From: Methanoculleus marisnigri JR1
Lineage (GTDB): Archaea > Halobacteriota > Methanomicrobia > Methanomicrobiales > Methanoculleaceae
NCBI RefSeq assembly: GCF_000015825.1
Contig: NC_009051.1
Span: forward strand, 1,668,695 to 1,732,694
Length of the DNA stretch: 64,000 nucleotides
Reading direction: 5' to 3'
Below, one piece after another: positions 31,916 to 41,567 of this stretch. The notes beneath the pieces were generated by a model that saw only the letters and a list, made by a program, of their open reading frames with translations, did not search any database and was not told the DNA's origin. Every line of letters begins with the position of its first letter. Positions within the stretch are counted from its first letter, which is position 1. A program made the position numbers and the translations under genes.

Positions 31916-33958
31916 ATGGCAAAAAGAATGCTGAGCGAGTTCGAATCGTACGATCTCCTGAAACAGTACGGCGTACCGGTGCCCGAACATGCGATCGTCA
32001 AGACTGTTGCAGAAGCAGGCAAGATGGCAGATAAGATCGGTTTTCCGGTCGTCATGAAGATCCACTCGCCCCAGATCGTCCACAAAAGCGATGCGGGGGG
32101 CGTTATCGTCAGTATATCCTCAAAGCAGGCTGCAGAAGAGGCGTTCAACAAGATCGTCGCAAACGCGAAGGCCTACAACCCCGAAGCCGAGATCAAGGGC
32201 GTCATCGTCGAGCAGCAGGCGGCGCCGGGACTTGAACTGATCATCGGCGGGAAGACCGACCCGGCGTTTGGGAAGGTGCTCACCTTCGGTATGGGGGGCA
32301 CCCTCGTCGAGCTGATGAAGGACGTCACCCTGCGGATCCTGCCCGTCTCCGAAGAGGAGATCCGGGTGATGGTCAGGGAGATCCACGGCTACCCGATGAT
32401 CCAGGGCTATCGGGGGTCAAAGCCCCGGGACGAGGAGACCCTCGTTCAGGTCATGTGGGCGATCAACCGCTTCTTCGCCGAGAACACCAACGTCGTGGAG
32501 TTCGATATCAACCCGGTCAGGCTCTACGAGTCCGGAGCCTGCATCGTCGACGCCCGGATCTTCATCGATGACGAAGCCGTCGAGAAGACGGCTAAGGAGC
32601 GGCCGTTCGTCCCGATCGAGTACTTCACCCCCCGGTCGATCGCGGTCATCGGCGCCTCGTCCGAACCAAAGAAGATGGGCTACGCCGTGATGCACAACCT
32701 CCTCCACTTCCCGGGGCAGCTCTACCCGGTGAACAACAAGCGCCCGGAGGTCCAGGGTCTCAAAGCGTATCCCTCCATCCTCGATATCCCGAACCCCGTC
32801 GACATGGCGGTCATCACCGTCCCGGCAAAACACGTCCCGAGCGTGATCGAGGAGTGCGGGCAGAAGGGAGTCTCCATGGTGGTCATCATCACAGCCGGAT
32901 TCAAGGAGATGGGCGAGGGAGGAAAGGCCCTGGAAGACCGGGTTCTCGAGATCGCAAAAGGCTACGGCACGCGGATCGTCGGCCCGAACTGCCTCGGGCT
33001 GATCGTCCCCCCGAAGGGCATCGACACCACCTACGTTCACGAATCCCCGAAACCCGGCAACATCGCCTTCATCTCCCAGAGCGGCGCCATCGTCAACACA
33101 GTGGTTGACTGGAGCATCCGGCAGGACATCGGGTTCTCCGCCGTCATCTCGGTCGGCAACCAGGCCGACCTCAACTTCATCGACTTCCTCAGGTTCGTGG
33201 AGCGTGACCCGAAGACCAAAGGCATCATCCTCTACATCGAGGAGATCCAGGACGGCAAGACCTTCATGAAAGTGGTCAGCGAGGTCTCGAAGACCAAGCC
33301 CGTCGTGGCGATCAAGTCCGGTTCCTCCGCGAAAGGCCAGGCAGCGGCCTCGTCCCACACGGGTTCGCTCTCCGGATCCTACGACGTCTACATGGAAGCC
33401 TTCCGCGAGTCCGGCGTTATCCCCGTCCACACCCTGACCGGCACGTTCCAGGTCGCGGAGATGCTCTCGCTCCCGAAGGGCTACCCCCGCGGCAAGCGAG
33501 CGGTCGTGATCACGAACGCCGGCGGGTTCGCCGTCCTCTCCTCCGACTACGCAGAACGCTACGGGATCGACCTGATCAACCTCCCGCCGAAGGTCCTCAA
33601 GGAGTTGAACGACCTCCTCCCCGACTTCTGGAACAAAAACAACCCGATCGACCTCCTCGGCGACGCCAACGAAAAGCGGTTCGAACAGACGTTCAGCGTG
33701 CTCGCCAAGCACCAGGACTGCTGGGACATCGCGTTCGTCGTCGGGTTCCCGAACCTCGTCATCGGCTCAGAGCAGCTCGCAAACCAGATCATCCGGTTCT
33801 CGGAGAAGACCGAGAACATGATCGTCTCGACGCTTCTTGGCGGGGGATCCATGGACCGGGGCCGCAAGGTTCTCAAGGAGAACGGCATCCCGCTCTTCGA
33901 CGAACTCGACTTCACCTTCCGGGTGATGGGGAGAATCCTCTGGCAGAGGTTCCGGTAA
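31916..33958 (+). CDS. acd: ADP-forming acetate/acyl-CoA ligase, fused beta-alpha subunits
   Basis: The 680-residue product interconverts acyl-CoA + ADP + phosphate with acid + CoA + ATP. The N-terminal third is the ATP-grasp beta part (FPVVMKIHSPQIVHKSDAGGV, EFDINPVRLYESG). A CoA-binding domain follows (FTPRSIAVIGASSEPKKMGYAV), then the ligase domains with ISQSGAIVNTVV and the segment AAASSHTGSLSGSYDVY, with a His typical of the phosphorylated loop. The beta-first order is opposite to the alpha-beta fusion of several other archaeal ACDs. In a methanogen it may make ATP from 2-oxoacid breakdown or work in acetate assimilation; no ferredoxin oxidoreductase is adjacent. Confidence 0.92.
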   Translation: MAKRMLSEFESYDLLKQYGVPVPEHAIVKTVAEAGKMADKIGFPVVMKIHSPQIVHKSDAGGVIVSISSKQAAEEAFNKIVANAKAYNPEAEIKGVIVEQQAAPGLELIIGGKTDPAFGKVLTFGMGGTLVELMKDVTLRILPVSEEEIRVMVREIHGYPMIQGYRGSKPRDEETLVQVMWAINRFFAENTNVVEFDINPVRLYESGACIVDARIFIDDEAVEKTAKERPFVPIEYFTPRSIAVIGASSEPKKMGYAVMHNLLHFPGQLYPVNNKRPEVQGLKAYPSILDIPNPVDMAVITVPAKHVPSVIEECGQKGVSMVVIITAGFKEMGEGGKALEDRVLEIAKGYGTRIVGPNCLGLIVPPKGIDTTYVHESPKPGNIAFISQSGAIVNTVVDWSIRQDIGFSAVISVGNQADLNFIDFLRFVERDPKTKGIILYIEEIQDGKTFMKVVSEVSKTKPVVAIKSGSSAKGQAAASSHTGSLSGSYDVYMEAFRESGVIPVHTLTGTFQVAEMLSLPKGYPRGKRAVVITNAGGFAVLSSDYAERYGIDLINLPPKVLKELNDLLPDFWNKNNPIDLLGDANEKRFEQTFSVLAKHQDCWDIAFVVGFPNLVIGSEQLANQIIRFSEKTENMIVSTLLGGGSMDRGRKVLKENGIPLFDELDFTFRVMGRILWQRFR

Positions 33959-33976
33959 GGATATCTCCCGAAACTG

Positions 33977-33986
33977 TTCTTTTTTG
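33977..33986 (+). terminator. Oligo-T terminator after acd
   Basis: TTCTTTTTTG lies about 20 bases after the stop codon, the usual form of archaeal intrinsic termination. Confidence 0.45.
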
Positions 33987-34009
33987 TCGGTTCCGGAATG
34001 CCGGAACGC

Positions 34010-35584
34010 TCAGTCGATACCGCCTCCCGCCACAAGCCTGCCGTCTCTTTGCCAGACCACCAGAAACGACGAGAGGACGGCGAGCGTGTAGCAGGCCCAG
34101 AAGAGCGGGATCGCCGTGCCGGCATCCGAACCCAGGGAGACCGTCCGCATGATGCCGACGGCCATCGACACCAGGACGGCCGCGATCACGAGGAGAACCG
34201 GGGCTATCCGGACACGGGAACGGGAAGAGGGGCCAGGCGCAACCTTCGGCGTCACGACGAACGGCAGGTGCCTTCCGGAGACGGCGTACCAGATTGCCCG
34301 GGCGTATACGAAGGCGAGCGTATTGAAGATCGCCTGCGAGAACGCGAGGTCGTACAGGGAGTACTGCCGCTCACGAACGCTGACGATGACCTGGATCGCG
34401 ATCACCACGACGAGCACCACGGCGAACGTCGGGGGAACCCATACGGGGAGGATCGGAATACCGAAGATCAGCGTGGCGACGGGAAGGAGGAAGAGCACCA
34501 CGTTCACCCCTCCGAGCAGGTAGATCGAGACCGTGACGAGGAACTCAAGCCAGTGCGTCGCGGTCATGCTCCGGGGCTGCGCCACGAGCTGCCGGAGAAT
34601 CGTCCCGAGAAGCTGGGTGTTCCCGTATGCCCAGCGGAGTTGCTGCGTGAAGTATGCGGCGAGGTTCGGCGGCCCGACGCCCTCCGCATACACGGCATCG
34701 AGAAAGACCCCCCGCCGGCCCTTGAGGTGGAACGTAAACGAAGTGGCGATGTCTTCGGCGATGCACGCCTCGTCCATCCCTCCGATGGCGGCGAGATGGC
34801 TCACCCGGAAGATGCAGTTCGAACCCGTCAGCATGGCGGTATTGTTGACGGAGAGCCCCCTGCAGACGTGCTTGTTGTAGATGTGCTGCTGGTAGGAGAA
34901 TGTGACGCTTATCGGGTCGTGGGGCTCCGAACGGAAGAACTGCGGGGTCTGGATGAAGGATACGGCCGGGTCGGCCTCGAGGATGGGGACGAGATCAGCA
35001 AGGATCTCCGGTTTCACTCTCTGGTCGGCGTCGATGACCAGGAGGTACGGCGTATCGCCGCCGAGATGCGAGAGGGCGTGATTGATCGCTCCCGCCTTGA
35101 ACCCGCGCCTGTGGTCGCGGTGGAGATAACGGAGACCGTACCTCCTGCATATCCCCTGCATCGCCGTGCGTTTCCGCGTATCCGTGGAGTCGTCGAGGAG
35201 GAAGATACGGAGGTCGGGGTAGGCGATAGCCGCGCACGCCCGGACACAGAATTCGACCACGTCCGGCTCCTCGTTGTAGACCGGGATGAAGACCGCGACG
35301 GGAGAGGTCGGGGCACCCGACCCCTGCGGTGCCGTGGGACGGTAGGCATAGATCGACCGGAGGAGGTGATCGGCATAGCTCACGAACTGGATCACCCCGA
35401 ATGCCGTGACGGCGACGAGAAAGAGCGAGAGAATCCTCGCAAACAGGCTCCACCCGGCTCCGGTCAGTATGAGGTGCAGGTCACGGAGGAAGACGGCCGC
35501 GAGCAGCACCATGAGCGTGGCGGTAAAGAATGAAATGTGTGCTGCCGTTGTCATGAAAATCCACCGCAGTCTGGCTGATATCAT
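34010..35584 (-). CDS. Membrane glycosyltransferase family 2 (cellulose-synthase-like)
   Basis: The 524-residue product has two N-terminal membrane helices, a GT-A catalytic domain and four or more C-terminal helices. Motifs in order are VFIPVYNEEPDVV, LLDDSTDTRKR (D), VIDADQRVKP (DxD), FIQTPQFF and QQLRWAYGN (QxxRW), the processive beta-glycosyltransferase pattern of cellulose and related polysaccharide synthases. It probably builds and translocates an extracellular glucan or similar polymer. It is a single gene with no partner exporter or regulator beside it. Confidence 0.9.
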   Translation of the reverse strand: MISARLRWIFMTTAAHISFFTATLMVLLAAVFLRDLHLILTGAGWSLFARILSLFLVAVTAFGVIQFVSYADHLLRSIYAYRPTAPQGSGAPTSPVAVFIPVYNEEPDVVEFCVRACAAIAYPDLRIFLLDDSTDTRKRTAMQGICRRYGLRYLHRDHRRGFKAGAINHALSHLGGDTPYLLVIDADQRVKPEILADLVPILEADPAVSFIQTPQFFRSEPHDPISVTFSYQQHIYNKHVCRGLSVNNTAMLTGSNCIFRVSHLAAIGGMDEACIAEDIATSFTFHLKGRRGVFLDAVYAEGVGPPNLAAYFTQQLRWAYGNTQLLGTILRQLVAQPRSMTATHWLEFLVTVSIYLLGGVNVVLFLLPVATLIFGIPILPVWVPPTFAVVLVVVIAIQVIVSVRERQYSLYDLAFSQAIFNTLAFVYARAIWYAVSGRHLPFVVTPKVAPGPSSRSRVRIAPVLLVIAAVLVSMAVGIMRTVSLGSDAGTAIPLFWACYTLAVLSSFLVVWQRDGRLVAGGGID

Positions 35585-35924
35585 GCAGAGACGCCTCGAA
35601 GCCGTACTGGCACCCGGAGACCGGCAACCCGGATTCGGTCAGGGTGCAACGGAAAGCGCGAGGCGGCCCGGATACCATCCATCATACCGGCGTACTTAAA
35701 GGTTTCGGGGCCGGCCGAACCGCAGCCTCCAGACCCCGGAGTTGCCTTTTCCGCTCTTTTGCCACTACGGCGAGGTGCAGGTGCCGACCCTCCCGGGGAT
35801 GTATGGCCGGGACGGGACAGGAGCACCGCGGCCGCACACGACGGGAAAAGGCACGGGCAGGCACCATCTCCGGCAGGATCGATGAGCACCGACACAATGA
35901 AATAGATCCCTTCCCTTCTGACGA
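35585..35924. other. Intergenic region between glycosyltransferase and superoxide dismutase genes
   Basis: About 340 bases. No gene is supported. ATGAAATAGATC at about 35897-35908 may be the TATA element of the superoxide dismutase gene, about 25 bases before ATG 35925. Confidence 0.4.
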
Positions 35925-36566
35925 ATGATTACTATGGCTGTACAGAAGATGGCACCTGCATCGTTGAAGAAGTACGAGCTGCCGCCGCTGCCGTATGCGC
36001 CCGACGCTCTCGAACCCCATATCTCGAAGGAACAACTCTCCCTGCACCACGATAAGCACCACCAGGCTTACGTGACCGGGGCGAACGCCGACCTCGAGAA
36101 ACTGGAGAAGGCGCGGCAGGAAGGCACCGAAGTGGATATGAAGGCGCTCTTAAAGGAACTCTCGTTCAACATCGGCGGCCATGTCCTGCACACCCTCTTC
36201 TGGCCGACCATGGCCCCGGCCGGAAAGGGCGGCGGCGGAACCCCGGGCGGCGCACTTGCAGACCTGATAGACCGGGAGTGGGGTTCCTTTGACCGGTTCA
36301 AAGCCGAGTTCACGAAGGCGGCCGCGAGCGTCGAGGGGTCCGGATGGGCAGCACTGGCGTACTGCACCATGACCGACCGTCCCATGATCATGCAGATCGA
36401 GAAGCACAACAACCACATCTACCCATCGTTCCGCATCCTGATGGTGCTCGACGCCTGGGAGCACGCCTATTACATCGATTACCGGAACAACCGGGGCCAG
36501 TTCATCGACGCGTTCTGGAACGTCGTGAACTGGGACACGGTGAACAAGCGACTCGAGAACCTCTAA
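35925..36566 (+). CDS. sod: Iron/manganese superoxide dismutase
   Basis: The 213-residue product has the four metal ligands: His in [12 protein letters not shown], His in [11 protein letters not shown], and Asp/His in [34 protein letters not shown] is the usual opening. It removes superoxide in the cytoplasm, a useful oxygen defence for a strict anaerobe. ATG 35925 or ATG 35934 could start the protein; the possible TATA box fits the first. Monocistronic, followed by a T-run. Confidence 0.96.
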   Translation: MITMAVQKMAPASLKKYELPPLPYAPDALEPHISKEQLSLHHDKHHQAYVTGANADLEKLEKARQEGTEVDMKALLKELSFNIGGHVLHTLFWPTMAPAGKGGGGTPGGALADLIDREWGSFDRFKAEFTKAAASVEGSGWAALAYCTMTDRPMIMQIEKHNNHIYPSFRILMVLDAWEHAYYIDYRNNRGQFIDAFWNVVNWDTVNKRLENL

Positions 36567-36572
36567 TCACCA

Positions 36573-36578
36573 TTTTTT
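36573..36578 (+). terminator. Oligo-T terminator after sod
   Basis: CATTTTTTCC follows the stop codon by seven bases, an archaeal-type T-run terminator. Confidence 0.45.
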
Positions 36579-36779
36579 CCCAATCCGGGGCGGCTTACCG
36601 GAACGGCGAACCGGCTGCACCTCCTGATACACTACGGCAGCCGTCGGCACCCGTTTACCCCGGAAGCGCCGTGCGGCGGCCTCCTATCCAAACCATTAAG
36701 TAGTCATCGCAAGAGGTATCGGCGACGTCATCGGTGGGGGAAGGAATGGATCGATACCGCAGACGATATAGTCTAAACT

Positions 36780-38303
36780 GTGCTCACTCTCCTGGGGAAG
36801 GAACGACCGCCCGTTCAGATATGCGTAGAGCAGGGGCGTTCGCAGGGATCGGCCATGCTCGGTAGGGCCATCCCCGAACCGGATCGGGAGGTGATCCGGG
36901 ACGCGATCACGGACGGGGCCATACGCCACCTGCTCCACGAAGAAGACCCGCGGCTCCGGAACTTCCGGCTCTGCAACGCATGCGGTTCCTGCACGCCGTA
37001 CTGCCCGGCACGGATCAACGATCCCGGAGCGAACGGAGACCCGGGCTACCTTGCACGAAAGGTGACCGCGGCCCTCCAGGCGGGCAGACGCCCCGGGCTC
37101 GATCTTGCCGACTGCGTCCAGTGCTACTCCTGCGAGACCGTCTGCCCGCGCTCCGTCAGCATCGGCGGGATCATCAACGCCGTCTACGAGACAGAACGCC
37201 TGCAGCCGGTCTTTAGAAGGATGCTCCTCGACCGGGGGGGCCTTCCACCCCAGGCGTTTCTTCCGCTTTACACCGGCAGGGGCCGCTTCCGGAAGTTCAT
37301 CGTAAAGGCCGTCCGACACCCGTATCCGGTGGACGGCAGGGCGATCGACGAGGTCAGGCGGCTGCTGCTCCATCCGGTCGACGCGTCGGCCTTCTCGGCC
37401 CCCGGACACCCCGCGCAGAGGCGGCCGCTCGCCCGTCCCGACCGGGTCTTTCACCTCAACTCCTGCTGCGCCTTCAACTACCCCGGCGCGGACCTCTCGC
37501 AGAAGACGATCCTTGCCGCCCTCGGCGTCCGTTACGAGACCTCCCCGATGCAGACCTGCTGCGGGGGTGCCCCGCACTACATGGGCGGGGCAGGTTTTGC
37601 CGACCGGCTGCTCCTCACCGCACGGAACCTCAGCGTCATCCGCGACGCGTTCGAACCCGGCGGCGAGATCGCCGTTACCGGCATATGCCCGACCTGCAGC
37701 GACTCGTATGCTGCCGCACTCGACATGCTCTCGCTGAAGGGCAACAGGGAGGTGGTGAACGAAGCGCTGGCGAGGATCGGCCGGGAAGTGAACGATCCGG
37801 GGGCGTTTACGGTGGCAAACGTTCTCGACCTCTATCCCCTCTATCTCGAGGAACTGCGGCGGCTCGTCGAGACACGGCTCACCGGGCTCGCCGTCGGGGT
37901 GCATGTCAGCTGCCACTACCGGAAGATGAACGGCAGCCTTGCCGTCCCGCCGGGACTGCAGGATCTTGCGGCGGTGACGGGAGCGAGGATCACGAGAAGC
38001 GTGATGGAGCACTACTGCTGCGGCGGGGTCAAGAACCTCTTCGACCGGCACCGGAAAGGCCGCCCGGGGGAACTCTCACGGCTGAACCGGCTCGTCCGCC
38101 AGGACTTTATGAACCATCGCCTGGACGTGATGGTCGTCGACTGTCCGGGGTGCGAACTGGTCTACGACCACATGGGGGTGCCGGTGCTCCATATCACCGA
38201 GCTCCTGGCACTCGCAATGGGCGCCGACCCGAGGGAGACGATCCGCATCCAGGGTCACATGACCTCGCTTTCGGGGGAAATCGGCCGGATAGGGATTCTT
38301 TAA
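36780..38303 (+). CDS. HdrC-HdrB-like fusion protein (iron-sulfur and duplicated CCG domains)
   Basis: The product has 507 residues from GTG 36780, or 482 from ATG 36855 (MLGRAIPEPDRE), the more likely start by its resemblance to HdrC openings. The N-terminal HdrC part has two [4Fe-4S] motifs, CNACGSCTPYCPA and CVQCYSCETVCPRS. The HdrB part has two cysteine-rich CCG domains: SCCAFN...TCCGGAPH...CPTC and SCHYRK...YCCGGVKN...CPGC. CCG domains hold the noncubane Fe-S cluster that reduces the CoM-S-S-CoB disulfide. No HdrA or hydrogenase gene is adjacent, so this is a paralogue of unknown acceptor. Confidence 0.88.
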   Translation: MLTLLGKERPPVQICVEQGRSQGSAMLGRAIPEPDREVIRDAITDGAIRHLLHEEDPRLRNFRLCNACGSCTPYCPARINDPGANGDPGYLARKVTAALQAGRRPGLDLADCVQCYSCETVCPRSVSIGGIINAVYETERLQPVFRRMLLDRGGLPPQAFLPLYTGRGRFRKFIVKAVRHPYPVDGRAIDEVRRLLLHPVDASAFSAPGHPAQRRPLARPDRVFHLNSCCAFNYPGADLSQKTILAALGVRYETSPMQTCCGGAPHYMGGAGFADRLLLTARNLSVIRDAFEPGGEIAVTGICPTCSDSYAAALDMLSLKGNREVVNEALARIGREVNDPGAFTVANVLDLYPLYLEELRRLVETRLTGLAVGVHVSCHYRKMNGSLAVPPGLQDLAAVTGARITRSVMEHYCCGGVKNLFDRHRKGRPGELSRLNRLVRQDFMNHRLDVMVVDCPGCELVYDHMGVPVLHITELLALAMGADPRETIRIQGHMTSLSGEIGRIGIL

Positions 38304-38492
38304 GGGGAGACGGATACCGGTGGAGGGTGCGCGATCCCCGTCACGAAGAGCGGCACGGGGCACGGCACCAAACGGCCGGGTGCGGTCTTCGGCATGGCCG
38401 CAGCCATGTTTGCGCAACCGCCCGAGACCGCAGGCGGTCCGGCACCTGCCGGGCTGCCACCGTAAATCACTTATTACCGGGGATGTGATTTG
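38304..38492. other. Intergenic region, no gene seen
   Basis: About 190 bases of GC-rich sequence after the HdrCB-like gene, with short palindromes (GCGGTC, GGCATGGCC) but no coding frame. Confidence 0.35.
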
Positions 38493-38500
38493 TTTATATA
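38493..38500 (+). promoter_or_regulatory. TATA box of the histidine kinase gene
   Basis: TTTATATA within an AT-rich tract lies about 41-48 bases before ATG 38541, predicting a leader of about 15-20 bases with a GGGGGCAG ribosome-binding site. Confidence 0.55.
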
Positions 38501-38540
38501 ATTTTTACAGGATAAAACATCAAGGGGGCAGAACACCCGT

Positions 38541-40148
38541 ATGAATAGAGCGGATTCGATATCAACCATATCTCAAGAGGCGTTTCGGATTCTCGACGAG
38601 CCCGGCGCAGGTATTCTCGTGCTCGATCGGAAGATGCAGGTGTTCTGGGCAAATGCATTTGCCATGGATATTCTCTGTGCACGCGAAGAGGAGATCCTCG
38701 GATTCGACGCCCGCCGGATCCTCGACGCACGTCTGGCGCCGCTTCTGCAGGAGAGGGACGTTGCCAGGAGACTCCTCGCCACGATGAACAACGGAACCGA
38801 GATGTCCGGTCTCGACCTCTCGGTGCAGGACTCACGGGGGGAAGAGCGACGGATCGTCTACTCCAGCCGAAAGATTGAGCAGGGGACGTTCGCAGGGATG
38901 TGGGTGCTCTGCATGCGGGACGTCACCGACCGGAGGCCGGCAAACGAAGGGCTGCTCTCTTCGAACAGACAACTCCTGGTCCTGAACCAGATCATGGGAG
39001 TATCCGCGTCGTCCCTCTCGCTGGACGAACTGCTCGAAGCGTCGCTCTCGAAGACCCTCGATCTGCTCGGGTTCGACCTGGGGCTGACCTACCTCTTGAA
39101 CCCGGAGCGGACGATAGCGCTCACGCGCTACCACCGCGGCGTCCCGGAGAACTACCTCGCCCGGAACAGGGCCATCAAAGTTCACCACTGGCCCTGGAAC
39201 TTTGTATTTGTCGCCGGACAGCCGCGTTACCTCGATCTGCAGGGGGAAGGGGGCACGATCGAGGAGGAGATCCTCGCCTCGCTCGGGATTTCCACCCTCG
39301 CCTGCATCCCGATCCTTGCGGAATCGGTCGTGGTCGGCGCGCTCTTCCTCGGGAGCAGGAAGGCCGAGGGGTTCCGGGACGAGGAGCGCCGCCTCCTCGA
39401 GGCGATCGGGCAGGAGATCGGTTCGGGTGTTCTGCGGAGCATGCTCCACAAGCGGCTGGAGGCGGCCCACCGCGAGACGAACCTCTACCTGGACGTCATG
39501 ACCCACGACATCAAGAACGCGGAGAACGTCGCGAACCTCTACTGCGACCTCCTGCTCGATATTCTGGAGGGCGACGCCGCCCAGTATGCACGGAAACTCA
39601 AGGGAAGTATCCGCAAAAGCAGCGGCATCCTCCAGAACGTCTCGACCATCCGGCGCATTCACCAGGAACCGCCCGACGTAAAACCGGTCCATCTCGGCCG
39701 CGTGATCCGGGCGGGGATCGAGCGCACCCCGGAAGCAGCCATCTCTTTTGACGGCACCACGGCGGAGGTCTGGGCCGACGACCTGCTCCCCGAGGTCTTT
39801 ACGAACCTCATCGGCAACGCCGTGAAGTTCGGCGGACCGGACGCCGGGATCGCGATCCGCGTGGAGGACTGCCTCGAGGAGGACCACGCGGTGGTGGTGA
39901 CCGTGGAGGACACCGGCCCCGGCATCCCCGACGAGATGAAGGAGACGATCTTCGACCGGTTCAGGCATGGCAGGAGCCGGGGATGCGGGGAAGGGCTCGG
40001 CCTCTACATCGTCGGGATGCTTGTCGAGCGCTACGGCGGCCGGATCTGGGTCGAGGACAGGGTGGAAAGCAGGCCCGACCTCGGGGCGTCGTTTAAGTTC
40101 ACATTGCGCGAAGTGGTGCACGGCGAGGCCGGCGAGTATGAGGAGTGA
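38541..40148 (+). CDS. Cytoplasmic PAS-GAF sensor histidine kinase
   Basis: The 535-residue product has no membrane helix. Its order is a PAS domain (about 15-130; GILVLDRKMQVFWANAFAMDIL), a GAF domain (about 145-300; LDELLEASLSKTLDLLGFD, LACIPILAESVVVGALFLG), a dimerisation helix with MTHDIKNAENVAN (phospho-acceptor His), then the ATPase domain: NLIGNAVKFGG (N box), EDTGPGIPD (G1), IFDRF (F box) and GEGLGLYIV (G2). It senses an intracellular cue. No response regulator is nearby, so the partner is encoded elsewhere or output is unconventional. Confidence 0.92.
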   Translation: MNRADSISTISQEAFRILDEPGAGILVLDRKMQVFWANAFAMDILCAREEEILGFDARRILDARLAPLLQERDVARRLLATMNNGTEMSGLDLSVQDSRGEERRIVYSSRKIEQGTFAGMWVLCMRDVTDRRPANEGLLSSNRQLLVLNQIMGVSASSLSLDELLEASLSKTLDLLGFDLGLTYLLNPERTIALTRYHRGVPENYLARNRAIKVHHWPWNFVFVAGQPRYLDLQGEGGTIEEEILASLGISTLACIPILAESVVVGALFLGSRKAEGFRDEERRLLEAIGQEIGSGVLRSMLHKRLEAAHRETNLYLDVMTHDIKNAENVANLYCDLLLDILEGDAAQYARKLKGSIRKSSGILQNVSTIRRIHQEPPDVKPVHLGRVIRAGIERTPEAAISFDGTTAEVWADDLLPEVFTNLIGNAVKFGGPDAGIAIRVEDCLEEDHAVVVTVEDTGPGIPDEMKETIFDRFRHGRSRGCGEGLGLYIVGMLVERYGGRIWVEDRVESRPDLGASFKFTLREVVHGEAGEYEE

Positions 40149-40154
40149 GATCCC

Positions 40155-41567
40155 TCACGCCGCCGTCGCTCCGGCCTGCCTGATCTGGAGCCCTGCCGAG
40201 TACCGGCGCGCCCAGGCATACCCGAGCGCCGCGCCGATCGCGTTCCCTGCGGCAACTCCCCACCAGATGCCGGAGAGGCCGAGCCCGAGACCGGCTGCAA
40301 ATATCCAGGCGAAGAGGATGGACAGGACGACGTTCTGCAGAACCGTGATCGTTAGAGACCGTGCGCCAAGCCCCGTCCCCTGGAAGAACGACGCCGAGAA
40401 GAGCCCGAACCCGACCATGGGGTAGACGAGACTCATGACCTGGAGGTAGGTCGTCAGCTCGGGAGCAATCCCGGCGGTGTCGCCCGCCGTGAAGAGTGCG
40501 GCAATCCGGGGGGCGAAGGCGAACGTGGCCACGGCAAGCCCGAGACCGATCCCGAGACCAAGCCGTGCGGCGAACCGGAGTGCGGTCTCCATCCGTGCGT
40601 ACGCCCGTGCCCCGTAGGTGGCGCCAGTGACCGCGACCACCGCCGAGGATATGGCGAGGATCGGCGTCAGACCGATGCTCACGACCCGCCACCCGACCGA
40701 GTATACGGCGACGCCGTCGGTGCTCGCTATGAGGACGATGACGCCGTTTAAGATCAGGGCCATCAGGGCGAGTGCCAGTTGCTCGGCTGCGGCGGGGAGA
40801 CCAACCCCCAGGACGTTCCGTGCGACTGCAGCGTCCGGGGAGAACTCCCGGAAGCGGAGCGAGATGTAGGTATCTCTCTTCACGAAGAGCCAGTAGACCA
40901 TCGGGACGGCGGCGATGACCTCCGCGAGGATGGTCGCCCACGCTGCGCCGCCGATCCCCATATCGAGCCCGTAGATCAGGATCGGGTCGAGGGCGATGTT
41001 CGCCACCGCTCCCGCCGCCATGGCGTACATCGTCCGCTTTGCATCTCCTTCACCGTGCATGAGCGCGTAGGCGACCTCGCCGAAGAGGAGGGCAAACGTC
41101 CCCATAAAGAGGATTCGCGCATACTCGGTGGCTAGACCGACGGCGTCGCCCGCTCCCATGAGGACGAAGATATCGTGGGCAAAGAGGTAGAGCGGGATGG
41201 TGACGGCGACGGCGAGCACGGTCATCAGGAGAAGGGTGTGCATCGCAACACTGCTCGCACCGGCCCTGTCGCGAGCACCGATCGTCCGCGCGAGCGCCGC
41301 TTCCCCGCCGGTTCCAAGGCCGCTCGCTAACCCGATGGTTATGATGAAGAGCGGGAATGCGAACCCGACAGCGGCAAGAGCGTCTGCACCGAGACCCGCG
41401 ACCCAGAACGCGTCGACGACGTTGTAGAGGGTCATGAGGGTCATCGCGATCATCATCGGCAGGGAGAGCCGGAGGATCGCGGTCTTCGGATCGGCGAGGA
41501 GTATCTTTGTTCCTTCTGTTTGGTTACTACTTGCGGGTGTATCGTCTTCCGAGTCACTTGTCGGCAT
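40155..41567 (-). CDS. MATE family efflux transporter
   Basis: The 470-residue product has 12 helices in two homologous halves, starting after a Ser/Asp-rich leader. PMMIAMTLMTLYNVVDAFWVAGLG is the first-helix signature, and LGVGLPAAAEQLALALMALILNG begins the second half. MATE proteins exchange organic cations or flavin-like compounds for Na+ or H+; the substrate is not deducible. The gene converges on the kinase gene with six bases between stop codons. Confidence 0.93.
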   Translation of the reverse strand: MPTSDSEDDTPASSNQTEGTKILLADPKTAILRLSLPMMIAMTLMTLYNVVDAFWVAGLGADALAAVGFAFPLFIITIGLASGLGTGGEAALARTIGARDRAGASSVAMHTLLLMTVLAVAVTIPLYLFAHDIFVLMGAGDAVGLATEYARILFMGTFALLFGEVAYALMHGEGDAKRTMYAMAAGAVANIALDPILIYGLDMGIGGAAWATILAEVIAAVPMVYWLFVKRDTYISLRFREFSPDAAVARNVLGVGLPAAAEQLALALMALILNGVIVLIASTDGVAVYSVGWRVVSIGLTPILAISSAVVAVTGATYGARAYARMETALRFAARLGLGIGLGLAVATFAFAPRIAALFTAGDTAGIAPELTTYLQVMSLVYPMVGFGLFSASFFQGTGLGARSLTITVLQNVVLSILFAWIFAAGLGLGLSGIWWGVAAGNAIGAALGYAWARRYSAGLQIRQAGATAA

